This document shows, in pieces, positions 7,214 to 14,552 of a stretch of DNA of 14,554 bases (position 1 is the stretch's first letter; each line of letters starts with the position of its first letter). Under the pieces are notes generated by a model, which searched no databases, had not been told where the DNA came from, and saw only the letters and a program-made list of their open reading frames with translations. The position numbers were made by a program, and so were the translations under genes. Origin of the DNA: JAJRRA01 sp048636595 (lineage in GTDB: Bacteria > Pseudomonadota > Gammaproteobacteria > Xanthomonadales > SZUA-36); contig JAIVWI010000069.1 of the NCBI GenBank assembly GCA_048636595.1, positions 1 to 14,554 on the forward strand, written 5' to 3'.

Positions 7214-8019
7214 CCGGACCCCTCCGATGGCCTTTCGGGCGGTTGTTCACGCAGGGCTGCCAGAAATTCTTTATAGCCGTGCGGACCGAACCAGTAGTGC
7301 ATCATGCTGGTGACGGCATTTCCCGTCACCGTCGCGCCGGTCATGGCATCCACCTCGTAGCCTGACGTTGCCGACCCGTCCGCAACCGCTCCCTCGCTGA
7401 CCCTGAAGCGGGTCTCACCCTGTTCATCGTATATCCGCCGGCCCTTCCATTGCTCCAGCCAGTGCACATGCGTTATCTGGTCACCCAGGCCGGGCGTTTC
7501 GTTCTGCTCGTAAAATGTCATACCCGCGATCGTGTTCAGATCCGATTCAAGCGCAATATAGCCATACAGCGCCGACCACATCCCTGCCCCCCGAACCGGC
7601 AGGATCACCCGTTCCAGACCGTCTTCATTCCAGACGATGTACACCGGGGCGAAACGGCTGCGGCGGCCCAGACTCGCCACGTCCATTCCGGCAGGAATCT
7701 GCACGCCAAGTTCCGGATCGTTGACCGCCTTGCGCTTGTCGAAGGTGTTGGGGTCGATCACTTCGTCAAAAGTGGCTTCATCAATGTTGACGATACGTCT
7801 ATCCACGCTTTTGTAGAGCCCGAGCATCTCATCGTCGTCCAACTCATTCCCTTCGGCCAGCAGGCCGGTCAGCTGCATGATGTTCCGGCTCTTTTCCAGC
7901 AATTGGTGGTTGAGTTGTATCGGCCGTAACAACACCACCGCCGCCGACACCAGGGAGGAGCAGACCAGGGCTGTTACCAATACCACCAGGAGCGCATTTT
8001 GGGGGGAATCCTTATTCAC
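7210..8019 (-). CDS. nqrC: Na+-NQR subunit C, covalent-FMN periplasmic subunit
   Basis: NqrC has one N-terminal membrane helix (about 8-32) and a periplasmic FMN-binding domain. ApbE attaches FMN by phosphoester bond to a threonine; the attachment motif is DAMTGATVT, making Thr232 the likely acceptor (Thr225 in Vibrio cholerae). The domain also shows the usual GLYKSVDRR-like region, RGAGMWSALYGYIAL and ETPGLGDQI. The start is GTG at 8019, chosen because an AGGGTG ribosome site lies six bases upstream and the protein then begins (M)NKDSPQN like relatives; an in-frame GTG at 8028 has no room for a ribosome site. It overlaps the nqrB stop by eight bases. The protein has 269 residues, slightly longer than usual, with a Pro/Glu-rich tail. 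Confidence 0.95.
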   Translation of the reverse strand: MNKDSPQNALLVVLVTALVCSSLVSAAVVLLRPIQLNHQLLEKSRNIMQLTGLLAEGNELDDDEMLGLYKSVDRRIVNIDEATFDEVIDPNTFDKRKAVNDPELGVQIPAGMDVASLGRRSRFAPVYIVWNEDGLERVILPVRGAGMWSALYGYIALESDLNTIAGMTFYEQNETPGLGDQITHVHWLEQWKGRRIYDEQGETRFRVSEGAVADGSATSGYEVDAMTGATVTGNAVTSMMHYWFGPHGYKEFLAALREQPPERPSEGSG

Positions 8020-9181
8020 GATCCACACCCTGCAAGCGAAGTCGGCGCCGGCGGATGTTCATTTCGGTCACCGCGAAATCGATCAGCGGAGAGAACATGC
8101 TCGCCAGCAGAATCGCGAACATCACACCTTCGTAGTGCGAGGGATTAACCAGGCGAATCAGCATGGTCAGCACACCTACCAGCAAACCGAAACCCCAGCG
8201 GCCCGCCGTGGTCATGGGTCCTGCGACCGGATCTGTCGCGATAAAAACAGCGCCGAAAACAAAAGCACCCAGCACGAATTGCCAATACCAGGGTACCGCG
8301 AAGAGATCATTGCCGGGGGCAACCGCATTGGCCAGTAGCGCCATTCCCACCAGGCCAACCAGGGCTCCAAGCATTACACGCCGGGAGGCCACGCCTGTCC
8401 ATACCAGGAACAGCGCGCCGAGCAACGCGCCAAATGGGGAGACCGCGCCTATCGCACCGGGACGGTCACCAAAGAACAACTGCCAGTAGCTGTAATCGAC
8501 GGCGGCTATGACCTTCAGGCCACCTTCGTCGGTAACCAGTTCCAGCACCGTTGGCTGGTCGTAGCCGGCTACGGGCACCCAGGCCCCTTCACTGTACAAA
8601 AGGGCGGGGTAGGAAAACACCAGGAAAGCCACACCCAACAGGGCTGGATTTACCAGGTAACGGCCCGAACCGCCATAGATCAGTTTGCCCACCACGATAC
8701 CAAACGTCATGCCCAGCACTACCTGGTACATCGGAACGGTGGCGGGCATCAACAGGGCAAAAAACCACGCGATGGCCAGTAAACCCTCGTCTAAACGCTT
8801 TTTGCGCACGGTCGCAAACACCGCTTCCCACAAGGCGCCAATCAGCAATGCGACCAGGAAAATGGGGAGAAAATACAAAAAGCCGTGTACGAAACAGCCC
8901 ATCACGCTAAATGCGTCGAAGCCTATACCGGACTGGCTCAACAACCAGGCGCGCCAGCCCGGTACTTCCTCCAGCTGAAAATCCGCGATCGCCAGGTTGG
9001 TCTGGTGGCCAAGACTCCAGAGTCCGATCAGCCAGGCCGGCAGGCTGGCAAAGACAAAATAATTCCACAAGCGCTGCACATTGTTTGCGTCCCTGATGTG
9101 TGGCGCTGACCGGGTCACGGTGTTCGAGGACCAGATGAACCGGTGTACCAGGGTGGTCAGTGACTGGACCAGTGCTTTCAT
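8012..9181 (-). CDS. nqrB: Na+-NQR subunit B, membrane subunit with an atypical flavin site
   Basis: This main membrane subunit belongs to the NqrB/RnfD family. It carries part of the ion path and quinone site, and in characterised enzymes also riboflavin and a covalent FMN. The protein has 389 residues (about 415 in Vibrio). It shows YGGSGRYLVNPALLGVAFL, the glycine-rich stretch linked to quinone and inhibitor binding; FGDRPGAIGAVS; PWYWQFVLGAFVFGAVFIAT followed by DPVAGP; and IRLVNPSHYEGVMFAILLAS. Where Vibrio has a GFSGAT-type FMN motif, this protein reads AGYDQPTVLE: the threonine (Thr211) is kept but Ser-Gly-Ala is replaced. ATG 9181 follows AAGGGTG and shares one base with the nqrA stop; a GTG one codon upstream is less likely. 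Confidence 0.96.
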   Translation of the reverse strand: MKALVQSLTTLVHRFIWSSNTVTRSAPHIRDANNVQRLWNYFVFASLPAWLIGLWSLGHQTNLAIADFQLEEVPGWRAWLLSQSGIGFDAFSVMGCFVHGFLYFLPIFLVALLIGALWEAVFATVRKKRLDEGLLAIAWFFALLMPATVPMYQVVLGMTFGIVVGKLIYGGSGRYLVNPALLGVAFLVFSYPALLYSEGAWVPVAGYDQPTVLELVTDEGGLKVIAAVDYSYWQLFFGDRPGAIGAVSPFGALLGALFLVWTGVASRRVMLGALVGLVGMALLANAVAPGNDLFAVPWYWQFVLGAFVFGAVFIATDPVAGPMTTAGRWGFGLLVGVLTMLIRLVNPSHYEGVMFAILLASMFSPLIDFAVTEMNIRRRRLRLQGVDRE

Positions 9182-10542
9182 CACCCTTCCCGCTCGATCT
9201 GGTCAAGGTTGATGCGGAGCACTTTACCGTAGTCGTATTTTGCCGGGCATACAAAAGAACTCAGGGCTAGATCCTCTTCGTCCAGTTCCAGGCAGCCCAG
9301 GGCTTGCGCCTGGTCGGTGTCTTTTACCATCAGGGCGCGAAAAAGCGGCGACGGCAGAATATCCAGGGGCATCACCTTCTCGAAAACCCGGATCGGTATC
9401 ATCCCGGTGAAACGGCCGTTCTGCGAGGTAGAAAATGATTGTTTTCTTTCCTGTCCAATTCCTGGCAGCCGGGCCGGCGCAGCCGTATACCGGCGCGGAA
9501 ACAGACCCGCCCAGCCGAACAGATGTTTGTCGCCACCTTCGCGCAGCACGGCGACCTGATCATGGTAACGACCGAGATATGCCAGGCCACCACTGGCGTT
9601 GCGGCCACCCAGGACCGAGCCGGAAATGACACGGCAGGCATCCGGACAAGCAATTTCACCATCAAGCAACTCATCAATCGATGCCCCCAACCGTGTTTTG
9701 ACCAGTCGCGGCTTTTCCAGGCAATCGCCACCCAGTGCAATGATCCGCGTGGTATGGATTGAGCCGGAAGTAAACAGTTTGCCGATGGCAATGACATCCT
9801 GGTAAGCGATATGCCATGCAACCCTGTCAGCACCCACGGGATCAAGGTGGTGAATATGCGTGCCTGGCAGCCCGGCGGGATGCGGCCCTGAGAATTCCAC
9901 GGTTTGGATCCGTTCAATATCCGGGGTTTCGATATCCCAGCCCGGACCGGTGCACAGGTACACCGCTCCGGCCGTCAACAAAGGCAAAACCCGCAGCCCT
10001 GAAACAAAAGCCGCGGAGTCATCGCGGACCACCACAGCAGGGTCAGCTGAAAAGGGGCGCGTGTCGATCGCCGTAACGAAAATGGAGCATGGACTGCTGC
10101 CCGAAGGCGGAACACGGCTGAACGGCCTTGTTCGAAATGCCGTCCACAGCCCGGACTGCTGCAACCTCCCGGACACCTGGTCCCGACCCAGGGTGCTCAT
10201 CTGCTGATCAGAAAGCGGCTCGAAGCAGACGTCATCCGCACCCGGGTCTCCAAGGTGCACCACCACCGATTCAAGTACGCGGCGCGCACCCCGGTTGATG
10301 GCGGTTACCGTACCCTGTCCCGGGGAGCAGTACTGGACCTGTGGATCCCGCTTGTCGACGAACAAGGGCTGCCCGAGCCCTACCCGGTCACCCACAGACA
10401 CCAGCAATCTCGGCTTCAGGCCCAGGTAATCAGATCCACACAAAGCAAGGTGTTGCAACGCCGGTCCTGGATGAACTGACTGCTCCGGTTCACCGGCAAG
10501 GGGTATATTCAGTCCTTTCGTGGTGCGGATTCGACGGTCCAA
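9181..10542 (-). CDS. nqrA: Na+-NQR subunit A, cytoplasmic peripheral subunit
   Basis: NqrA has no membrane helix and no cofactor of its own; it sits on the cytoplasmic face and is linked to ubiquinone binding. The 453 residues match the family (about 446). The N-terminus TKGLNIPLAGEP, the central HPAGLPGTHIHHLDPVGADR, and the C-terminal LGCLELDEEDLALSSFVCPA followed by KYDYG are all characteristic. The start appears to be TTG at 10542: a TAA directly precedes it in frame, and no ATG or GTG falls before the conserved KGLNIPLAG. The ribosome site is poor (GTGAG about nine bases upstream). The gene begins ten bases after the cytochrome stop, so it may be translated by coupling. Confidence 0.95.
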   Translation of the reverse strand: MDRRIRTTKGLNIPLAGEPEQSVHPGPALQHLALCGSDYLGLKPRLLVSVGDRVGLGQPLFVDKRDPQVQYCSPGQGTVTAINRGARRVLESVVVHLGDPGADDVCFEPLSDQQMSTLGRDQVSGRLQQSGLWTAFRTRPFSRVPPSGSSPCSIFVTAIDTRPFSADPAVVVRDDSAAFVSGLRVLPLLTAGAVYLCTGPGWDIETPDIERIQTVEFSGPHPAGLPGTHIHHLDPVGADRVAWHIAYQDVIAIGKLFTSGSIHTTRIIALGGDCLEKPRLVKTRLGASIDELLDGEIACPDACRVISGSVLGGRNASGGLAYLGRYHDQVAVLREGGDKHLFGWAGLFPRRYTAAPARLPGIGQERKQSFSTSQNGRFTGMIPIRVFEKVMPLDILPSPLFRALMVKDTDQAQALGCLELDEEDLALSSFVCPAKYDYGKVLRINLDQIEREG

Positions 10543-10552
10543 TTACAAAATC

Positions 10553-11185
10553 TCACTCTTCCGGAAGAACAGCATAGTGGACATCGTGGCAGGTCGAGCA
10601 GGATAGCGCATCATAATCGATACTCTTGCCTTCGAACCGCGGGTGTTCTTTTTTTTGCTTGCGATGGCAGCGATAACAGGTTTTCGCCTGCTGATCCTTG
10701 TCAGTGATTGGATCGGTTTCGACATGGAGCTTGTGGCAGGTGGAACAGTTGATTCTTTGCTTGTCGTGCACGCTGCCAATAAAGCCGATCCTCCTGGTGC
10801 CTGTGTTTTCATCTGCATGACAGACCAGGCAGGCGTGGATCTGTTCTTCCCTGGGCGAGACATCCTCACCGCGTCCGAACGTGGTCAGCGGCGGAAAACC
10901 GCGGCCACCATGCGCCCGTGAAACGTGGATGCTGCCTGGACCATGGCAGGACTCACAACCGTGTTCAGCGAAGGGAGAGCCCTGAGTTTCGTTATCCCCG
11001 TGGGGGCTTGAAACAATCGCACGCATTTTTTCGCCCGAGTGACAGCGCAGGCAAGCTTCGTTGCCTCCTTCGGCAAAGCTCGGCGTACGTTTGGCCGACG
11101 GGCTACTGTCCGCCTCCCCGGCATATGCAGGGGAGCCCTGGAAAAAAAAGAGCAGTAAAAAAACACTGGCGAATTTCGCGGACAT
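10553..11185 (-). CDS. Periplasmic hexaheme c-type cytochrome (cytochrome c3/DmsE-like)
   Basis: This secreted protein of 210 residues has a signal peptide cut after AYA (residue 22). It has six CXXCH heme sites beginning at Cys45, 77, 119, 147, 170 and 196. Many extra histidines (HGD, HVSRAHGG, SVHD, KLHVE, DVHY) could provide the second axial ligands, as in low-spin multiheme cytochromes. The spacing and motifs such as GFIGSVHDKQRINCSTCHKL resemble the MtrA/DmsE-NrfB group of electron carriers, but with six hemes instead of ten or five. Partners are unknown. It lies ten bases upstream of nqrA on the same strand, apparently heading the nqr operon. I chose the second of two ATGs, five bases after AGAGG; 11188 is the alternative. 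I see no convincing sigma70 promoter upstream. Confidence 0.9.
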   Translation of the reverse strand: MSAKFASVFLLLFFFQGSPAYAGEADSSPSAKRTPSFAEGGNEACLRCHSGEKMRAIVSSPHGDNETQGSPFAEHGCESCHGPGSIHVSRAHGGRGFPPLTTFGRGEDVSPREEQIHACLVCHADENTGTRRIGFIGSVHDKQRINCSTCHKLHVETDPITDKDQQAKTCYRCHRKQKKEHPRFEGKSIDYDALSCSTCHDVHYAVLPEE

Positions 11186-11317
11186 CATGGCCTCTTTATA
11201 GCACTTTCATAGCGGGGCTTGCTACCGTTAACGATTCAAACCACCGGCAACACCAGAGGTCGCCCCATTCCTTTGGACAGCTGAACCCGATTCCATAAAA
11301 GTTCCGGTGATCCTGAA

Positions 11318-11830
11318 TCACCTGGCTGCTGGCCCGTCGGGCTCCAACTTCCATCCGAGATAGTTCCGGATTTCGGGTGAGTCTTTCAGTTCCAGCCTGG
11401 ACTTGATGGAACATTTTTTTTCATCCGCTATGTACATCAATTCGAGGGAAAGGTCTTCAACCTTTGACTGATGCAAGACAAATGAAGCCTTGATTTCATC
11501 GCCGCGCACGGCGTGTTCGAGGTAAACAAAGATCTGCTGGCTGCCTTTCACCTGGTCGGTCAGTGACAGACCGCTGAATTTCCTGCCCCGGTAAGTCCTG
11601 GGCGCCGTGACAAAAACGGTAAAAGTCCGGTCTATGGCGGTTCCCGGCGCCCGGTTCATCCGGGCGGGTTCCAGTACAATCAGATCGCCCACTTCCAGTA
11701 CTTCCGTCATCGGGTTACAGGCGGCATTCACCGCATGGGTAAAACCCAGGCCGATCAGGAGGATTGCGAGTCTGGACACCATCGGCGACAGTATAGCCGT
11801 CTTAACAATACGGGAGATCCATTGTTCCAT
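11318..11830 (-). CDS. Secreted protein of unknown function
   Basis: This 170-residue protein has an N-terminal export signal: a hydrophobic core RLAILLIGLGF and a likely cut after HAVNA (about residue 36). The mature part starts ACNPMTEVLEVGD and looks rich in beta strands (DRTFTVFVTAPRTYRG, SQQIFVYLEHAVRGDEIKAS). It has two cysteines, near the start and in EKKCSIK, which could form a disulfide. I do not recognise the family. The start at 11830 gives a long region before the hydrophobic core; ATG 11782 (MVSRLAILL) would give a more usual signal peptide, but neither has a clear ribosome site. It lies about 130 bases upstream of the cytochrome on the same strand, with a short hairpin (11306-11322) over its stop, so cotranscription with nqr is uncertain. 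Confidence 0.7.
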   Translation of the reverse strand: MEQWISRIVKTAILSPMVSRLAILLIGLGFTHAVNAACNPMTEVLEVGDLIVLEPARMNRAPGTAIDRTFTVFVTAPRTYRGRKFSGLSLTDQVKGSQQIFVYLEHAVRGDEIKASFVLHQSKVEDLSLELMYIADEKKCSIKSRLELKDSPEIRNYLGWKLEPDGPAAR

Positions 11831-11866
11831 ATCAAATCGTTGAGATGAATATCCTGTAATCTGGAA

Positions 11867-13003
11867 ATGAGTGGTCAGGCATTACAAAAAATGAAGCGTC
11901 AATTACTGTTTTACGTTCTTTTCGTTAATCTAATATGCACCAGTGGCGTTTCCGCTGATTCCCCGGCTTCAGGATTGTTCGATTCCCATTCCGTGCTGAA
12001 CCTGACTCTCCTGGTGAATTTCAATACCCTGTGCAGGCCGCGGGAGACCGCTGATTGTGACTACAAGGCAACCAAACTTGAAATTGGCGATGAAGACGGC
12101 GCCACGCAGAGCATTCCCGTCGAAATCAGGATCAGGGGAGGCTGGCGCGCGCTCCGTGAAAACTGCGATGTCCCGCTCCTGTTTATTCGCTTTTCCGACC
12201 AACATACGACGGGCACACCTTTCGAGGGCCAGTCACTATTGCCGCTTACCACGCATTGTGGAAAATTCCATGGGCTGAATAGTCCAATGACCACGAGAAA
12301 GCACTGGCGTTACGAACAAGCCCTGCTCAGAGAATACCTGGGCTACCGCCTGTACAACCTGATCACTGACGCCAGTCTTAAGGTCAGGCTGGTGCGAATA
12401 AATTATGAAAATCCGGAAAAACCCGGCCGCGCCACCAGCAGTTATGCGTTTTTCACCGAACATTTCAAATCGCTTGCGGCAAGAAAGAACGCAGACCTGC
12501 TGCCACGATTCAGCTTTGATCATGAAACACTCGATACGCATTCAGCAGACATTCTCGCCCTGTTCCAGTTCATGATCGGCAACACCGACTGGTCGATCGT
12601 CAGGCAGCGCAATACCATCCTCATCCAGTCACCCGGTGGAAAGCAGGTACCGGTGCCTTATGACCTGGACATGTCCGGCCTCGTCAATGCCCACTATGCG
12701 GGCCCGGCCCCCGGCCTGCCCATCGACAACGTCAGGGAACGTTATTACCTTGGTTTCTGCCACCCGGACATTGACTGGACTTCCCTGTTTTCCGAATTCC
12801 GGTACATGCAAGCAGCCCTGCTGGCCTTACCCGGGGAAATAAGGGAACTTAGCAGAAAGGAAAGGAAATCTGCTTTGCGCTACCTGGGAAATTTTTTCAC
12901 CATACTGACCTCGGCAGAGCAGGCTGATAAGAAGATCATCGGCGCTTGTCATCCCTGGCCGCCCTCGCCCATCGATCACACGACACCTGAAGATAAGAAG
13001 TAG
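11867..13003 (+). CDS. Secreted protein with CotH-like kinase features
   Basis: This exported protein of 378 residues has a signal peptide whose core is LLFYVLFVNLICTSG, cut near VSA (residue 30). A strand-rich N-terminal part includes RIRGGWRALRENCDVPLLFI and LTTHC; Cys56, 64, 100 and 131 may form disulfides. The C-terminal half has FQFMIGNTDWSIVRQRNTIL, then VPYDLDMSGLVNAHYA, then DNVRERYYLGFCHP. The pattern of Asp241, Asn249 and the DLD at 266-268 matches the catalytic-Asp and metal-binding arrangement of CotH-type kinases, so a secreted protein kinase or relative is plausible; this is inference from motifs. The start may be ATG 11867 or ATG 11891 (MKRQLLFY, the more classical signal); both have weak ribosome sites. 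It is divergent from the 11318-11830 gene with a gap of only 36 bases. Confidence 0.78.
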   Translation: MSGQALQKMKRQLLFYVLFVNLICTSGVSADSPASGLFDSHSVLNLTLLVNFNTLCRPRETADCDYKATKLEIGDEDGATQSIPVEIRIRGGWRALRENCDVPLLFIRFSDQHTTGTPFEGQSLLPLTTHCGKFHGLNSPMTTRKHWRYEQALLREYLGYRLYNLITDASLKVRLVRINYENPEKPGRATSSYAFFTEHFKSLAARKNADLLPRFSFDHETLDTHSADILALFQFMIGNTDWSIVRQRNTILIQSPGGKQVPVPYDLDMSGLVNAHYAGPAPGLPIDNVRERYYLGFCHPDIDWTSLFSEFRYMQAALLALPGEIRELSRKERKSALRYLGNFFTILTSAEQADKKIIGACHPWPPSPIDHTTPEDKK

Positions 13004-13064
13004 GAGCCACCACCATAAGCCAGATCACCAACGATACTTTTGACGAATACCCGCCTGTTTCCCG

Positions 13065-14432
13065 TTACAGGTTCGATATGAAGATGACAGAAATCGAGAT
13101 TGGCACGACCCAGCGCAACAACCAGAACCAGGTCTTGAAGAACCACGGGTTCTGAATATTGAGTTCATCGGCCACTGCCTGTGGCGATATCCGCCAGCCG
13201 ACGAAAAGGGCGAGTAAAAGGCCGCCGAGAGGCATCATCAGATTGGCAGTGACGTAGTCGATCAGGTCAAAAAAACCGCTATCTGCAAATCGTCCGGTAA
13301 AGCCCAGCGGACGCCAACCGGACCAGATATTGAAAGAGAATACGCTCCCCAGGCCAATGACAAACGCCGAACTGCAAGTAATGATTGCGGCGCTGGAGCG
13401 CTTAATGCCCCGGTGTTCCTCAACCCAGGCCACCACGGGCTCCAGGCTGCCGATTGCCGATGTCAGGGCCGCGAAGAACAGCAGAATGAAAAACAGTGTG
13501 CCGAAGATCACTCCACCGGTCATGTTGCCGAAGGCGATTGGCAGTGTGACGAAGATCAGCCCCGGTCCTTCTGCCGGATCCAGGCCGTTGGCGAACACAA
13601 TCGGGAAAATGGCAAGTCCGGCGATCAATGCAACGGCAGTATCCATGGCCGAAATGATAAGGGCTGATTTGGCGATGGATATTTCCTTGCCGAGGTAAGC
13701 GCCGAAACCCATCATCAGCCCCATTGCGACTCCGATTGAAAAGAATGCATGGCCGACGGCCATCAGTACCACGCGGCCATTGATGGCTGAAATATCGAAA
13801 TCGAACATGAAATGCAAACCCGCCGCCATGTCGCCCTCGACTGCTGCGTACCCCACCATCACCAGCAGCAGGATAAACAACGCAGGCATCAGGATTTTAA
13901 CGGTCTGCTCAATGCCTTTGCGGAGCCCGCGGATCAGGATGATCATGGTGATCGCCATGAAAATGGCATGCCAGAGGGTCAATTGCACAGGGTCTGCCAG
14001 CAGGGCGCTGAATTCGGCGCTGATCGCTTCCGCGTCCTGGTTCTCGAAATTTCCGCCTCCGGTCTTGAACATGTATGACATCGCCCAACCGGCTATCACG
14101 CTGTAGTACGTCATAATCAGGTAGGCCGCAAATATCCCAAGCCAGCCGACGATCGACCAATTCTTCGAACGGCCTTCTTGCCTGGCAATGATGGCCATCG
14201 TGTGCGGAGGGCTTTGTTTACCTCTTCTTCCCAGCATGATCTCGGCGATCAGAATCGGCACTGCTACAAACAGGATGCTCAGCAGGTAAACCAGTACAAA
14301 AGCACTGCCGCCATTGGCGCCCATGATGTATGGAAATTTCCAGATATTGCCCAGCCCGATGGCCGCGCCAACTGCCGCCAGCAGAAACGTCAGCCGGGAT
14401 GACCAGGTTTCGTGTGGTTTAAATGTCGTCAT
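13065..14432 (-). CDS. Neurotransmitter:sodium symporter (NSS/SLC6) family transporter
   Basis: This inner-membrane transporter of 455 residues has about 11 helices, usual for bacterial NSS members such as LeuT, MhsT and TnaT. It would import an amino acid or related compound with Na+. Helix 1 carries the family signature AAVGAAIGLGNIWKFPYIMG followed by ANGGSAF, which lines the Na+ and substrate sites. Helix 6 has the unwound-segment motif FSIGVAMGLMMGFGAYL. Helix 8 shows FFAALTSAIGSLEP, with the Ser/Thr region of the second Na+ site. The substrate cannot be assigned. ATG 14432 follows AAAGGTG at a good distance. The gene is convergent with the CotH-like gene (61-base gap) and its promoter side abuts the REP element at 14445. 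Confidence 0.95.
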   Translation of the reverse strand: MTTFKPHETWSSRLTFLLAAVGAAIGLGNIWKFPYIMGANGGSAFVLVYLLSILFVAVPILIAEIMLGRRGKQSPPHTMAIIARQEGRSKNWSIVGWLGIFAAYLIMTYYSVIAGWAMSYMFKTGGGNFENQDAEAISAEFSALLADPVQLTLWHAIFMAITMIILIRGLRKGIEQTVKILMPALFILLLVMVGYAAVEGDMAAGLHFMFDFDISAINGRVVLMAVGHAFFSIGVAMGLMMGFGAYLGKEISIAKSALIISAMDTAVALIAGLAIFPIVFANGLDPAEGPGLIFVTLPIAFGNMTGGVIFGTLFFILLFFAALTSAIGSLEPVVAWVEEHRGIKRSSAAIITCSSAFVIGLGSVFSFNIWSGWRPLGFTGRFADSGFFDLIDYVTANLMMPLGGLLLALFVGWRISPQAVADELNIQNPWFFKTWFWLLRWVVPISISVIFISNL

Positions 14433-14444
14433 CTAACACCTTTC

Positions 14445-14552
14445 TGTAAGAGGTCGCTCGCCTACAGGGATGTAGGTGAGGGGCGTGAGCAGGACGCGGA
14501 AGCTTTGCGGCCGAATTTTTCAGCGCCGGTCGGCCGCAAGCGACCTCTTACA
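14445..14552. repeat. REPIN-like element, copy 2, with one arm interrupted
   Basis: The right arm (14530-14552) is identical over 23 bases to the right arm of the element at 585-669. The left arm is split: TGTAAGAGGTCGCT at 14445-14458 and TTGCGGCCGA at 14505-14514 together rebuild nearly the full arm, with 46 extra bases between them. The 15-base spacer at 14515-14529 differs from copy 1. The element lies 12 bases upstream of the NSS symporter start, so it could affect its promoter or leader. Confidence 0.82.
14459..14504. repeat. 46-base insertion inside the left REP arm
   Basis: This segment interrupts the left arm of REPIN copy 2. It holds its own small hairpin, CCTACA (14461-14466) with TGTAGG (14471-14476) around GGGA. 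The bases GCT occur just before it (14456-14458) and at its end (14502-14504), which might be a 3-base target duplication or chance. It may be a unit of a different dispersed repeat family; that cannot be tested within one window. Confidence 0.5.

Noticed and set aside
11306..11322. GGTGAT/ATCACC hairpin over the stop of the 11318-11830 gene
   Set aside because: Six pairs with only a short TTTT downstream on the minus strand; too weak to call a terminator, so the upper limit of the nqr operon stays open.
11789..11800. TATACT resembling a -10 box upstream of the alternative ATG at 11782
   Set aside because: No -35 element at a workable distance, and it lies inside the likely coding region.
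13054..13071. CCTGT/ACAGG inverted repeat between the convergent CotH-like and symporter genes
   Set aside because: Only five base pairs, overlaps the symporter stop, and has no T run on either strand.
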